From positions 1 to 64,000 of the forward strand of contig CAYOCP010000007.1 of assembly GCA_964402505.1 (NCBI GenBank): a stretch of 64,000 nt of DNA, given 5' to 3'. Of this stretch, positions 50,534-59,479 are shown in pieces. Made by a program: the position numbers and the translations under genes. The notes beneath the pieces are model-generated. The model was not told the origin of the DNA and made no database searches. It saw only the letters and a program-made list of their open reading frames with translations. The first letter of the stretch is position 1. Each line of letters begins with the position of its first letter. This DNA is from SLRI01 sp964402505. Lineage in GTDB: Bacteria > Pseudomonadota > Alphaproteobacteria > Geminicoccales > Geminicoccaceae.

Positions 50534-51550
50534 ATGGCCGAACTCGACCTCGCCCGCCTCGATTCCTTCCTTCGGAGTCGCTTGTCGGGGCTCCGGGGCG
50601 ATCTGCGCATCGAGCGGATCGCCGGCGGCCAGTCCAATCCGACCTTCTTCGTCACTTACGAGAATCGGCGGCTGGTGCTGCGCAAGAAGCCGGACGGTCC
50701 GGTCCTGCCCTCGGCCCATGCCGTCGATCGCGAATACCGCGTGCTGACGGCCCTGGGCGAGACCGACGTGCCGGTGCCGAGAACCATCCTCTACACCGAC
50801 GACGAGGCGGTCACCGGCACACCCTTCTACCTGATGGAGCGGCTCGACGGCCGGGTCGTCCACGACAACGCGCTGCCCGGCTTCGGGGCGGGCGAGCGCC
50901 GCGCCGTCTACCGTTCCATGGCGGAGACCCTGGCCCGCCTGCACAGTGTCGACTGGGCCGCCATCGGCCTCGCCGATTTCGGTCGGCCGGCCGGCTATTT
51001 CAGCCGGCAGATCGCGCGCTGGACGCGCCAGTGGGAGCTGTCCAGAACCCGCGACCTCGCCGACATCGAGCGGCTCGTCGACTGGCTGCCCGCCCACATC
51101 CCCGAGGACGAGACGGCGACCGTCGTCCACGGCGATTTCCGGCTCGGCAACCTGATGCTGCATCCGACCGAGCCCCGCGTCATCGGCATTCTCGACTGGG
51201 AGCTCTCGACCCTCGGCCATCCGCTCGCCGACCTGGCGCACGCCGCCATGGCCTGGCACTCGACCCCAAACGAGTTCGGCGGGCTCGTGGGCCTCGACCG
51301 GGAAGCTCTCGGCATCCCCGATGAAGCGGAGTTCCTCCGGGTCTATGAGGCGAATGCCGGCCACGGGCAGCGGCTCCAGCCCTTCCACCATGCCATGGCG
51401 CTCTTTCGCTTCGCCGTCATCTTCGAGGGTATCGCGGCCCGCGCCCTGGCCGGCAATGCCGCCGCGGACAATGCCGCCCTGGTCGGCCGCCTCTCGGCCC
51501 GCTTCGCCCGCCGCGCCGTCGAGGTGATCGACGGTGTGGCCCACGCCTGA
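50534..51550 (+). CDS. Phosphotransferase family protein (ACAD10/11 kinase-like)
   Basis: 338 residues if started at the ATG at 50534; in-frame ATGs at 50483 and 50492 are possible. The aminoglycoside-phosphotransferase fold is clear: L-V-L-R-K-K-P (ATP lysine), E-Y-R-V-L-T-A-L, catalytic V-V-H-G-D-F-R-L-G-N-L-M and D-W-E-L-S-T-L-G-H-P metal motif. This subgroup, seen in ACAD10/11 and LvaA, phosphorylates 4-hydroxyacyl-CoA. The next two genes encode an acyl-CoA dehydrogenase and an acyl-CoA ligase, matching that pathway. Confidence 0.88.
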   Translation: MAELDLARLDSFLRSRLSGLRGDLRIERIAGGQSNPTFFVTYENRRLVLRKKPDGPVLPSAHAVDREYRVLTALGETDVPVPRTILYTDDEAVTGTPFYLMERLDGRVVHDNALPGFGAGERRAVYRSMAETLARLHSVDWAAIGLADFGRPAGYFSRQIARWTRQWELSRTRDLADIERLVDWLPAHIPEDETATVVHGDFRLGNLMLHPTEPRVIGILDWELSTLGHPLADLAHAAMAWHSTPNEFGGLVGLDREALGIPDEAEFLRVYEANAGHGQRLQPFHHAMALFRFAVIFEGIAARALAGNAAADNAALVGRLSARFARRAVEVIDGVAHA

Positions 51551-51565
51551 CCGGAAGGGATATCG

Positions 51566-52798
51566 ATGGAATTCGCCTTCTCCGCCGAGGTCGAGGCCCT
51601 CCGGGACCGGCTTCGGGCTTTCATGGCCGAGCACGTCCTGCCCGCCGATCCGGCCTTTCGTGCCGCCGCCGCGGAAGGTCGCCATGCCCTCGAGATCCTG
51701 GAGCCGCTGAAAGCCGAGGCGCGGAGGGCTGGTCTCTGGAACCTCTTCCTGCCGGGCCTGCGCGAGGACGAGCCCGGCACCCGCCTCGCCAATCTCGAAT
51801 ACGCGCCCTTGGCCGAGATCATGGGCCGCGTGCCCTGGGCGGCCGAGGTCTTCAATTGCAGCGCCCCCGACACCGGCAACATGGAGCTTTTGCATCTCTT
51901 CGCGACGGAGGAGCAGCGCCAGCGCTGGCTCATGCCCCTGCTCGAGGGCACCATCCGCTCCTGCGTCGCCATCACCGAGCCCGAGGTCGCCTCCTCCGAT
52001 CCGACCAATCTTCGGACCACCATACGCCGCGACGGCGATGTCTGCATCGTCGACGGCCGCAAATGGTTCACGACCGGGGCCCTCCACCCGGCCTGCCGCT
52101 TCGCCATCCTCATGGGCGTCACCGACGAGCGCCCCGAAGTCGATCCCCATGCCCGCCACTCCATGATCATCGTGCCTCTGGATTCGCCGGGTATGGAGAT
52201 CGTCCGCAACCTGCCGATCATGGGCCATCTGGCGCCCGAGGGGCATTGCGAGGTCGATTTCCGGGAGGTGCGCGTTCCCGCCGCCAATCTTCTGGGCGAG
52301 GTCGGCAAGGGCTTCGCCCTGGCCCAGGCGCGGCTCGGCCCCGGTCGCGTGCATCACTGCATGCGCTCGATCGGCCAGTGCGAGCTGGCGCTCGAGCTCA
52401 TGACCGATCGTGCCATGGCCCGCGAGGCGTTCGGCCGTCCGCTCGCCGACTTCGCCAACATCCAGGACTGGATCGCCCTCTCGCGCATGGCGATCGACCA
52501 GGCCCGGCTCTACGTGCTGCGCACGGCCTGGCTCATGGACAGGGACGGCAACAAGGCGGCCAGGGCCGAGGTCTCGGCGATCAAGCTCGTGGTGGCACGC
52601 CTGCAGACCGAGGTCCTGGATCGCGCCATCCAGGTGTTCGGTGCGATGGGCCTGACCGACGACACGCCGCTCGCGTACTTGTGGAGCTGGGGCAGGGCGC
52701 TCCGCTTCGTCGACGGGCCCGACGAGGTGCATCTGCGCACCGTGGCGCGGGCGGAGCTCCGGCGGGCGAGAAGCCGAACTGCCGGCGCCGGGAGATGA
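51566..52798 (+). CDS. Acyl-CoA dehydrogenase (ACAD10/11-like)
   Basis: 410 residues. Typical segments: C-V-A-I-T-E-P-E-V-A-S-S-D-P-T-N-L (FAD region; the extended T-E-P...D-P form is seen in ACAD10/11-like enzymes), R-K-W-F-T-T-G-A, A-R-L-G-P-G-R-V-H-H-C-M-R and V-F-G-A-M-G-L-T-D-D-T-P. The C-terminus ends D-E-V-H-L-R-T-V-A-R, a conserved end. Family members of this group remove the phosphate from 4-phosphoacyl-CoA to form enoyl-CoA. It lies 15 bases after the kinase-like gene and 4 before the ligase gene. Confidence 0.93.
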   Translation: MEFAFSAEVEALRDRLRAFMAEHVLPADPAFRAAAAEGRHALEILEPLKAEARRAGLWNLFLPGLREDEPGTRLANLEYAPLAEIMGRVPWAAEVFNCSAPDTGNMELLHLFATEEQRQRWLMPLLEGTIRSCVAITEPEVASSDPTNLRTTIRRDGDVCIVDGRKWFTTGALHPACRFAILMGVTDERPEVDPHARHSMIIVPLDSPGMEIVRNLPIMGHLAPEGHCEVDFREVRVPAANLLGEVGKGFALAQARLGPGRVHHCMRSIGQCELALELMTDRAMAREAFGRPLADFANIQDWIALSRMAIDQARLYVLRTAWLMDRDGNKAARAEVSAIKLVVARLQTEVLDRAIQVFGAMGLTDDTPLAYLWSWGRALRFVDGPDEVHLRTVARAELRRARSRTAGAGR

Positions 52799-52802
52799 GG
52801 CC

Positions 52803-54389
52803 ATGCGCACCGATGGCCATCTCGCCCCGCGATCCGCCAACTTCGTCCCGCTCACCCCGCTCGATTTCCTGCGTCGCTCGATCGAGGTCTTCCCCAACAA
52901 GCTCGCGGTCGTCTCCGGTGGCCGCCGGCTGACCCATGCGGGGCTCGGCGAGCTCGTCGGCCGCCTCGCGGCCGGACTTGCCAGGGCCGGGATAGGGCAG
53001 GGGGATGTGATCTCGGCCATCGCCGGCAACACGCCGGAGCTCCTGGCCCTGCATTACGCCGTGCCGCTCGCGGGTGGCGTGCTCAACGCCATCAACACCC
53101 GCCTCGATGCGGTCACCGTGGCAGGGATTCTCGCCCACGCCGAAGCGCGCCTCGTCATGGCCGACGGCGAGCGGGCAGGGCTGGCCCGGAGTGCCCTGGC
53201 GCATGGCGGCCTCGAGGTGCCCCTCGTGACCCTGGACGAGGCCTCGCTAGCTTCCTTCACGGCCGGCCTCGCGCCCTTGCCGGTCACGGGCGACACCGTC
53301 GCCGACGAGTGGCAGCCGATCTGCCTCAACTACACCTCGGGCACCACCGGCAGGCCGAAGGGTGCCGTCTACCATCACCGCGGCGCCTTTCTGAACGCCC
53401 TCGGCAATGTCCTGACGCTCGGCCTCGACGAGCGCAGCGTCTATCTCTGGACGCTGCCCATGTTCCACTGCAACGGCTGGTGCCATCCCTGGGCGGTGAC
53501 CGCCATGGGCGGCACCCATGTCTGCCTCGACCGCCCCGATCCGGCCGCCATCATGGCGGCCCTGGTGGAGGAGGGTGTCACCCACTTCGCCTGCGCGCCC
53601 GTCGTTCTCTACAACCTGCTCCACGCGCAGGGCGGGGCGGCCCTGCGATTGCCGCGGCGCGTGCGGGTCGCGACCGGCGGCGCGGCACCCACCACGGCAC
53701 TGATCGGGGGTCTGGAGGCCATGGGTATCGAGCTGATCCATCTCTACGGCCTCACCGAATCCTACGGTCCGGTCACGGGCTCTGCCGAGCGCGACGACTG
53801 GGGCGGGCCCGGAGCGGCGGAAAAGGCGCGTCTCCTGGCGAGGCAGGGGGTGCGCCATCCGCTCGCCGCCGAGGTCGAGGTGGTCGACGGCGAGGGCCGG
53901 CCGGTACCCGCCGACGGCGCCAGCATGGGCGAGATCGTCATCCGCTCGAACACGCTGATGGCCGGCTACCTGAAGGACGAGGCGGCGACCGGCGCCGCCT
54001 TCGACGGCGGACGGCTCGCCACCGGCGATCTCGCCGTTCGCGACGGTGCCGGCTACATCCGGATCCGGGACCGGGCCAAGGACATCATCATCTCCGGCGG
54101 CGAGAACATCTCCTCGCTCGAGGTCGAGGGTGTCCTGCACCAGCACCCGGCGGTGCTGCTCGCCGCCGTCGTCGCCGTGGCCGACGAGAAATGGGGCGAG
54201 GTGCCGGTCGCCTGCCTCGAGCTCAAGCCGGAGCACGAGCCGCCGGCGCCAGCCGAGCTCGAGGCCTTCTGCCGCGCCCGGCTCGCCCGTTTCAAGGTGC
54301 CGCGCCGCTTCGTCCTCCGCGAGCTGCCGAAGACCGCCACCGGCAAGATCCAGAAGTTCCAGCTCCGCGCCGACCTCTCGAAGGACTGA
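52803..54389 (+). CDS. Acyl-CoA synthetase (AMP-binding family)
   Basis: 528 residues, the usual size. The P-loop-like motif is Y-T-S-G-T-T-G-R-P-K-G-A-V; other core motifs are Y-G-L-T-E-S-Y-G-P, G-D-L-A-V-R-D, D-R-A-K-D-I-I-I-S-G-G-E-N-I-S-S (hinge) and the C-terminal P-K-T-A-T-G-K-I-Q-K-F with the catalytic Lys. It activates a carboxylic acid to its CoA ester through an acyl-AMP. It closes a three-gene operon with a kinase-like and an acyl-CoA dehydrogenase gene; short- or medium-chain substrates are likely. Confidence 0.95.
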   Translation: MRTDGHLAPRSANFVPLTPLDFLRRSIEVFPNKLAVVSGGRRLTHAGLGELVGRLAAGLARAGIGQGDVISAIAGNTPELLALHYAVPLAGGVLNAINTRLDAVTVAGILAHAEARLVMADGERAGLARSALAHGGLEVPLVTLDEASLASFTAGLAPLPVTGDTVADEWQPICLNYTSGTTGRPKGAVYHHRGAFLNALGNVLTLGLDERSVYLWTLPMFHCNGWCHPWAVTAMGGTHVCLDRPDPAAIMAALVEEGVTHFACAPVVLYNLLHAQGGAALRLPRRVRVATGGAAPTTALIGGLEAMGIELIHLYGLTESYGPVTGSAERDDWGGPGAAEKARLLARQGVRHPLAAEVEVVDGEGRPVPADGASMGEIVIRSNTLMAGYLKDEAATGAAFDGGRLATGDLAVRDGAGYIRIRDRAKDIIISGGENISSLEVEGVLHQHPAVLLAAVVAVADEKWGEVPVACLELKPEHEPPAPAELEAFCRARLARFKVPRRFVLRELPKTATGKIQKFQLRADLSKD

Positions 54390-54403
54390 GAGCCGTCGCA
54401 CCC

Positions 54404-54459
54404 GGTGCAACATCTTGCCTCGGGATGCTGCATGGAATGCAGCGGACTGCACCCCTTTT
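54404..54459 (+). terminator. Putative terminator after the acyl-CoA ligase operon
   Basis: An outer GGTGCA/TGCACC pair (54404-54409, 54448-54453) encloses an inner stem GCTGCAT-GGA-ATGCAGC (54427-54443); the structure is followed by a TTTT run. It lies 15 bases past the ligase stop. Confidence 0.45.
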
Positions 54460-54474
54460 GGTGAGACAGGGAAA

Positions 54475-54948
54475 TCAGGTGCAGGTTCCGGTTCGGGCCG
54501 GCGTCTCGGCCACGCAGGGGGTCGCGGCCCGCGCGGCGGCGATCCAGTCGACCACCTCCTCCGGCGTCGGCGAGCGCCGGGCGAACCGCTCCTCCTCGTT
54601 GCAGCGGCGCAGCGCCTCATGCAGTGCCGCCGCGTCCTGCCGGGCCAGCCGCCCCACATCCGCCACGCCCAAGGACTCCAGCATGAGCCCGAAAACCGTG
54701 CCGATTCCGTTGATACGGGCGAGGTCCGCGCGCCGAACCAGCAGCAGCAGGAGCTCCGGATCGATGCCGGTGGCATCGGCGAGACAGGTTCGGCCCCTGG
54801 GTGTCGCCGCCGCCTGCAGCAATTGCCCGCAAGTGGTGATGCGCTGGTGTTTCAGCCGCAGCCGTGCCGTCGGTGGCACGCCACGCAGCTTGCTGACCGG
54901 CAGACGATGCCTGTCGGCCTCCTGAATGCACGCGCTCGTCTCGTTCAT
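54475..54948 (-). CDS. DUF4332 (helix-hairpin-helix) protein
   Basis: 157 residues from the ATG at 54948; a longer upstream extension looks non-coding. Two helix-hairpin-helix-like repeats are seen, one around L-K-H-Q-R-I-T-T-C-G-Q-L-L and one around L-A-R-I-N-G-I-G-T-V-F-G-L-M-L-E-S-L-G-V, which is the pattern of DUF4332. A C-terminal Pro/Ala-rich tail ends C-T. DUF4332 proteins may bind nucleic acid or take part in protein contacts; no reaction is known. It stands alone, converging on the ligase operon. Confidence 0.75.
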   Translation of the reverse strand: MNETSACIQEADRHRLPVSKLRGVPPTARLRLKHQRITTCGQLLQAAATPRGRTCLADATGIDPELLLLLVRRADLARINGIGTVFGLMLESLGVADVGRLARQDAAALHEALRRCNEEERFARRSPTPEEVVDWIAAARAATPCVAETPARTGTCT

Positions 54949-55252
54949 CGCTCGATCCACGACAATTGATGAGAGGTTGACGATGCAGGCTGAGCAGGAG
55001 CCGTGCCGGAACGGGAAAATCATGGGGAGGCAAGGCTTAAGCGATTTCGACGGGAGGCCTGCCGTGGGCGCCGGAAGAGAACGCGGGGCCGAAATGGGAA
55101 ATCTGTAAGCTAATCTTTCAGCCTCGGCGGCGCCCATGCCGCCGAGGCACCGCCCTGAGACCGAGGGCCGCCCGCGCCGGGATCAGCAGACGCAGGCCCC
55201 TCCAGCACCGCATTCGCCTCGATGCGGTCCTGTAAGAATTACCGACGGGCTC
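54949..55252. other. Intergenic stretch with a long perfect hairpin, no gene
   Basis: About 300 bases between the DUF4332 and DUF2244 genes, both on the minus strand. Apart from the 11-bp hairpin at 55121-55148, nothing is recognised. A frame of about 60 codons at 54926 shows no protein features. Confidence 0.4.
55121..55148. repeat. Perfect 11-bp inverted repeat between the DUF2244 and DUF4332 genes
   Basis: GCCTCGGCGGC pairs with GCCGCCGAGGC around a 6-base loop. No T-run follows on either strand. It lies 105 bases past the DUF2244 stop and may mark the end of that transcript. Confidence 0.5.
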
Positions 55253-55747
55253 TCAGGTCCCGGCACCTCGATAGGGGTCCAGCGCCCGGTTGAGCGCCGC
55301 GGCGAAATCACAGCGTTCGTCGCTGGTGAGAAAGCGGCCGAGCGTGAGCCTGCGGCCGTGCGCCGAAAGCTGCAGCACCCGCTCGCCATGCCGTGCCGGC
55401 TCGAGCCTGACCCGCACCCAATAGGGCTCGAAGCGCCACTCGCGGAGCAGCCGGTCGCCGGCGACCGCCCGCACATGCAACCCCGTGCCATCGAGCCGCA
55501 CGTGCTCGCGGTAGCGGGCGCCGCGCCGGGTCCAGAGAAGGGCTGCGATCAGAAGGCCGAGCTCGAGGCCGACGAAGCCCGCAACCGGCCAGGCTCCGGC
55601 CAGAAAGAAGCCGATCCCCATGCCCAATGCCACACCGGCGACCGCCACGATCAGCAGAACGAGGCTTCTGGTCGGCGGCGGCTGATTCGGATAGAGCACG
55701 GCCTCGAAGGCGGCGGGCCGCGATTGATCCGCTCCGTCCTCGGTCAT
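55253..55747 (-). CDS. DUF2244 domain membrane protein
   Basis: 164 residues from the ATG at 55747. Y-P-N-Q-P-P-P-T near residue 20 followed by two membrane helices (L-V-L-L-I-V-A-V-A-G-V-A-L-G and a second ending L-L-I-A-A-L-L-W), then W-R-F-E-P-Y-W-V-R-V-R-L-E and F-L-T-S-D-E-R, all hallmarks of DUF2244. The family is widespread in alphaproteobacteria and often next to nth, as here (divergent, 27 bases between starts). Function unknown. Confidence 0.88.
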   Translation of the reverse strand: MTEDGADQSRPAAFEAVLYPNQPPPTRSLVLLIVAVAGVALGMGIGFFLAGAWPVAGFVGLELGLLIAALLWTRRGARYREHVRLDGTGLHVRAVAGDRLLREWRFEPYWVRVRLEPARHGERVLQLSAHGRRLTLGRFLTSDERCDFAAALNRALDPYRGAGT

Positions 55748-55774
55748 CGTCCACCTCTGGTCAGCAGGAGCAAT

Positions 55775-56521
55775 ATGCAGCGCCAGCCCGGCCGCGCCAA
55801 GAGCGAGCCAGCCGCCGGCCTCCGAAAAGCCCGGCCGAAGCGGCAATCCGCTCCCCGCTCACGGCTCGACAGCACCGCCATCGAGGAGCTCTTCGCCATG
55901 CTGGCGCGCGACCGGCCGACCCCCGCGACCGAGCTCGAATACAGCGATCCCTACACTTTGCTGATCGCCGTCCTCCTCTCGGCCCAGGCCACGGATGTCG
56001 GTGTCAACAAGGCGACCCGGCGCCTCTTCGCTCTGGCCGCCACACCCGCCGCCATGGTCGACCTGGGCGAGGAGAGGGTGCGGGACGCGATCCGGACCAT
56101 CGGCCTCTACCGCAACAAGGCGAGGAACGTCATCGCGCTCAGCCGGCTGTTGCTCGAGCGCCATGATGGCCTGGTGCCGAACGACCGGACGGCCCTCGAG
56201 GCCCTGCCGGGTGTCGGTCGCAAGACCGCCAATGTCGTGCTGAACGAAGCCTTCGGCCACCACACGATCGCCGTCGACACGCATATCTTCCGGGTCGGCA
56301 ACCGGACCGGCCTCGCGCCTGGCAGGACGCCGGCCGAGGTCGAGGCCGTGCTCGAGCGCGTCGTGCCGGAATCCTACCGGAAGGGTGCTCATCACTGGCT
56401 GATCCTGCACGGCCGCTACGTCTGCAAGGCGCGCAAGCCCGATTGCCCGAACTGCGTCATCGCCCATCTCTGTCGCTATCGCATGGCCGCACTGAAGGCC
56501 GCGCGTCAAAGCGGATCGTAG
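55775..56521 (+). CDS. nth: Endonuclease III
   Basis: 248 residues from the ATG at 55775, with AGGAG upstream. Helix-hairpin-helix motif L-P-G-V-G-R-K-T-A-N-V-V with catalytic Lys150; catalytic Asp168 in A-V-D-T-H-I-F-R-V; [4Fe-4S] ligands C217, C224, C227 and C233 (C-X6-C-X2-C-X5-C). It is a base-excision glycosylase/AP lyase acting on oxidised pyrimidines. A basic N-terminal extension of about 30 residues (R-K-A-R-P-K-R) exceeds the E. coli enzyme. The last bases overlap the end of the convergent sulfatase gene. Confidence 0.97.
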   Translation: MQRQPGRAKSEPAAGLRKARPKRQSAPRSRLDSTAIEELFAMLARDRPTPATELEYSDPYTLLIAVLLSAQATDVGVNKATRRLFALAATPAAMVDLGEERVRDAIRTIGLYRNKARNVIALSRLLLERHDGLVPNDRTALEALPGVGRKTANVVLNEAFGHHTIAVDTHIFRVGNRTGLAPGRTPAEVEAVLERVVPESYRKGAHHWLILHGRYVCKARKPDCPNCVIAHLCRYRMAALKAARQSGS

Positions 56522-57993
56522 CCGCCGACGACACCCTCCGACGTCAAGAGACAGCCGGTCAGCCGGCGCTCCGCCTTCGTCATGCGATGCCTGAGAAGGG
56601 CCTGCGCCTCTTCGAGGAGCACCAACGGATCGTCGACCGGATGGCGCCCGGCCCCCTCCGCGTCGCTCCAGCAACCCGCCTCGAGGCCGGCGAATTGCAC
56701 GTAGAGTCGCCCCGCCGACCGCCGGACCATGAGGCATGCCGAATCGTCGTCGACGCCCCTGAGCAGCCGGTGCCGGCCGTGCTCGAGATCGCGGAAGTCG
56801 TGCTCGAACACGGCGGCGCGACGCCAGGCGGCCGGGCTTTCGCCTGTAAGGAATCCCGACAGATCGTGACCGTCGCATTGACGGGGAACCGGCATCTCGA
56901 GAGCGGCGAGGATCGTCGGCATGAGGTCCACGTGCTCGGTGAAGGCGTCGACGGCGTGGCCCGTGCGCTGGCGGGCGGGGTGGCGAATGATCAGCGGCAC
57001 ATGAAAGGCCTCGGGCCAGAAGCCGTTCTTGCCGAGCAGCCAGTGGTCGCCGAGCATCTCGGCATGGTCGGAGGTCAGGATGACGAGCGTGCGCTCCATG
57101 AGCCCGCCCCGCGCCAGGGCCTCGAAGACTCGGCCGAGCTGATGATCGAGCTCGCTGACGAGCCCGAGATAGACCGCCCGCAGCCTTGCCACCATCGCCT
57201 CGTCGAGCGCCGCCGGCCGATCGAAGGTCTGGCCCATCCAGCCGCCGAATGCCTGTCCGAGCAGCCAGTCGAGATAGGGATGCGACGCCGCCTCCCCGGC
57301 GATCGAGGCCGCGCGCCGGGGCTTCGGCAGGTGGGCCGGCTCGTACAGGGCATTGTAGGGTGCAGCAGCGATCCAGGGCGGATGCGGCTTGATGTAGGAG
57401 AGGTGGGCGAACCAGGGATCGGTCCCGGGCCGTGTGAGGAAGTCCAAAAAGCGGTCGGTGAGGAAGGCCGTCTCGCTGTCCTCCGCGGCGAAAAGGGCAG
57501 GGGCACCCAAGGGCGTCGCATAGACCTCGTCGACCGTGAGACGGCCGTAGCCACGTTCCGCCAGGTGGTCGAGCCAGGGCACGGCACTCTCGAGCAAAAG
57601 GCAGGCCGGCTCGAAGCCGGAAGCCACGCCCTCGTAGGTGAACAGGCGTGGATCGCCCGCCGGCACGCTGCGCGGGTCGATGCTGGTGTCGCTGTAGCCG
57701 AAGAGCAAGGGGCGCATGCCGTGCCGGCGTGCGACCTGGGCCAGGGTCAGGTGCCGCGCGTCGAGCGGCGTGCCGTTGCCGATCGAGCGGTGATTGAAGG
57801 CGTAGAGGCCCGTCAGCAGCGAGGCGCGCGACGGGCCGCAGGGTGTCGCCTGGGCGTAGTGCTGTCGGAAACGCACAGCGTCTCTGGCAAGGGCGTCGAT
57901 CGCCGGGGTTCGAACCGGCAGGCCATCGGCACAGCCAAGACAATCCGCACGCCACTGGTCCGCCGTGATCAGGAGCACGTTCAACGCGAGCAC
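56506..57993 (-). CDS. Sulfatase family protein
   Basis: 495 residues from a GTG at 57993. The N-terminal metal site is in V-L-L-I-T-A-D-Q-W-R; the formylglycine motif is C52-G-P-S-R56-A-S-L-L-T-G, the C-x-P-S-R form requiring an activating enzyme. A later S-D-H-A-E-M-L-G-D-H segment carries the Asp/His metal ligands. There is no signal peptide, so it is cytoplasmic; such sulfatases include choline sulfatase and phosphonate monoester hydrolase relatives, and the substrate is not clear. It is divergent from the adjacent trehalose/maltose-type ABC operon. Confidence 0.92.
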   Translation of the reverse strand: MLALNVLLITADQWRADCLGCADGLPVRTPAIDALARDAVRFRQHYAQATPCGPSRASLLTGLYAFNHRSIGNGTPLDARHLTLAQVARRHGMRPLLFGYSDTSIDPRSVPAGDPRLFTYEGVASGFEPACLLLESAVPWLDHLAERGYGRLTVDEVYATPLGAPALFAAEDSETAFLTDRFLDFLTRPGTDPWFAHLSYIKPHPPWIAAAPYNALYEPAHLPKPRRAASIAGEAASHPYLDWLLGQAFGGWMGQTFDRPAALDEAMVARLRAVYLGLVSELDHQLGRVFEALARGGLMERTLVILTSDHAEMLGDHWLLGKNGFWPEAFHVPLIIRHPARQRTGHAVDAFTEHVDLMPTILAALEMPVPRQCDGHDLSGFLTGESPAAWRRAAVFEHDFRDLEHGRHRLLRGVDDDSACLMVRRSAGRLYVQFAGLEAGCWSDAEGAGRHPVDDPLVLLEEAQALLRHRMTKAERRLTGCLLTSEGVVGGYDPL

Positions 57994-58182
57994 CTCGCCC
58001 TTTCCGATGCGAGCATCTTTGCCGCACGCGCGAACCTTACGCCAGACCGACCGAGCTCGACCATCGCCCTGCGCGCCGGTATTCGCGTCGGATACACGGC
58101 CGGCGCTCGTCGCGGCTGGATTTCTCGTCGCGATGGGTTAAAAGGATGGAAACGTCGTCGCAACAAGGAGGGAGGTCTGGTC

Positions 58183-59451
58183 ATGCGTTTGCGCACTCGC
58201 ACCAGCTTGCTGGCCCTGGCGTTGGCCGGCTTGGTCGCCGGCACGGCGAATGCCGTGGAGCTCTCGATCGTCAGCGGTGCGGTCGGTCGGGACATCGACG
58301 AGCTGCGCAAGCATCTGGACTGGTTCGAGGAGCGGACCGGGCACACCGTCTCGATCGTCACCATGCCCGCCTCGACGACCGACCAGTTCGGTCAGTATCG
58401 GCTCTGGCTCTCGGCCCAGAATCCCGACATCGACGTCTACCGCACCGACGTCATCTGGGCGCCGCAACTGGCAAGCCACTTCGTCGATCTCACCGAGCAG
58501 GTGCAGGACGTGGTCGGCGATCATTTTCCGGCGATCATCGAATCGCAGACGGTCGACGGCAAGATCGTGGCGCTGCCGATGTTCACCGACGCGCCGGCCC
58601 TCTATTACCGGTCCGATCTGCTCGAGAAGCACGGTTTCGAGCCGCCATCCACCTGGGTCGAGCTGGCGGAGACCGCGCGGAAGGTGATGGATGCCGAGCG
58701 CGCTGCCGGCAATGCCGAGATGTGGGGCTTCGTCTGGCAAGGTGCGGCCTACGAAGGCCTCACCTGCGATGCGCTCGAGTGGGTGAAGTCGAACGGTGGC
58801 GGTCAGATCGTCGAGCCGGACGGAGAAATCTCGATCAACAACCCGAACGCCGCCGAGGCGATCGATCTGGCGGCCACCTGGGTCGACACGATCTCGCCGC
58901 CCGGCGTCCTGGGTTATCACGAGGAGGAGGCGCGGGGCGTCTGGCAGGTCGGCAACTCGGTCTTCATGCGCAACTGGCCCTATGCCTACGCCTTGGGCAA
59001 CGGCGACGATTCCGCCGTCAAGGACAAGTTCGCCGTGGTGCCATTGCCCGTGGGTCCGAGCGGTGACCGCAGCGCCGCCACCCTCGGCGGCTGGAACCTC
59101 GCCGTCTCGGCCTACTCGCCCAACAAGGAGGCGGCGATCGAGCTCGTCAAGTTCCTGGCAAGCGAGGAGGTCCAGAAGGACCGCGCCATCGAGACCACCC
59201 GGCTGCCGACGATTCCGGCGCTCTACAAGGATGCCGACGTCGCGACGGCACAGCCGGTCATCCCCCTCTGGCTCGACATCTTCCTGAACGCCGTGCCGCG
59301 GCCATCCGCGCCGACCAAGGCGAACTACAACCAGGTGAGCCAGGAGTTCTGGACGGCCGTGCACAAGACGCTGTCGGGCAATGGCGATGCCACGACCAAT
59401 CTGGCCGAGCTCGAGCGCAGCCTGAAGCGCATCCGCCGCTCCGGCTGGTAG
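58183..59451 (+). CDS. Extracellular solute-binding protein (trehalose/maltose ABC type)
   Basis: 422 residues from the ATG at 58183 (AAGGAGGGAGG upstream). A Sec signal peptide (L-L-A-L-A-L-A-G-L-V-A-G-T-A-N-A) precedes E-L-S-I-V-S-G-A-V-G. Family 1 binding-protein features include D-I-D-V-Y-R-T-D-V-I-W-A-P, A-L-P-M-F-T-D-A-P-A-L-Y-Y-R and G-G-W-N-L-A-V-S-A-Y-S. It resembles ThuE of rhizobial trehalose/maltose importers. A 12-bp hairpin between it and the next gene may raise its mRNA level above that of the permeases. Confidence 0.92.
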   Translation: MRLRTRTSLLALALAGLVAGTANAVELSIVSGAVGRDIDELRKHLDWFEERTGHTVSIVTMPASTTDQFGQYRLWLSAQNPDIDVYRTDVIWAPQLASHFVDLTEQVQDVVGDHFPAIIESQTVDGKIVALPMFTDAPALYYRSDLLEKHGFEPPSTWVELAETARKVMDAERAAGNAEMWGFVWQGAAYEGLTCDALEWVKSNGGGQIVEPDGEISINNPNAAEAIDLAATWVDTISPPGVLGYHEEEARGVWQVGNSVFMRNWPYAYALGNGDDSAVKDKFAVVPLPVGPSGDRSAATLGGWNLAVSAYSPNKEAAIELVKFLASEEVQKDRAIETTRLPTIPALYKDADVATAQPVIPLWLDIFLNAVPRPSAPTKANYNQVSQEFWTAVHKTLSGNGDATTNLAELERSLKRIRRSGW

Positions 59452-59479
59452 CCGAAGGTCGTGCGATGCCGGCGCCGCG

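Noticed and set aside
54926..55108. A 60-codon frame in the DUF4332/DUF2244 gap
   Set aside because: It overlaps the start of the DUF4332 gene on the other strand and shows neither a ribosome site nor a recognisable fold.
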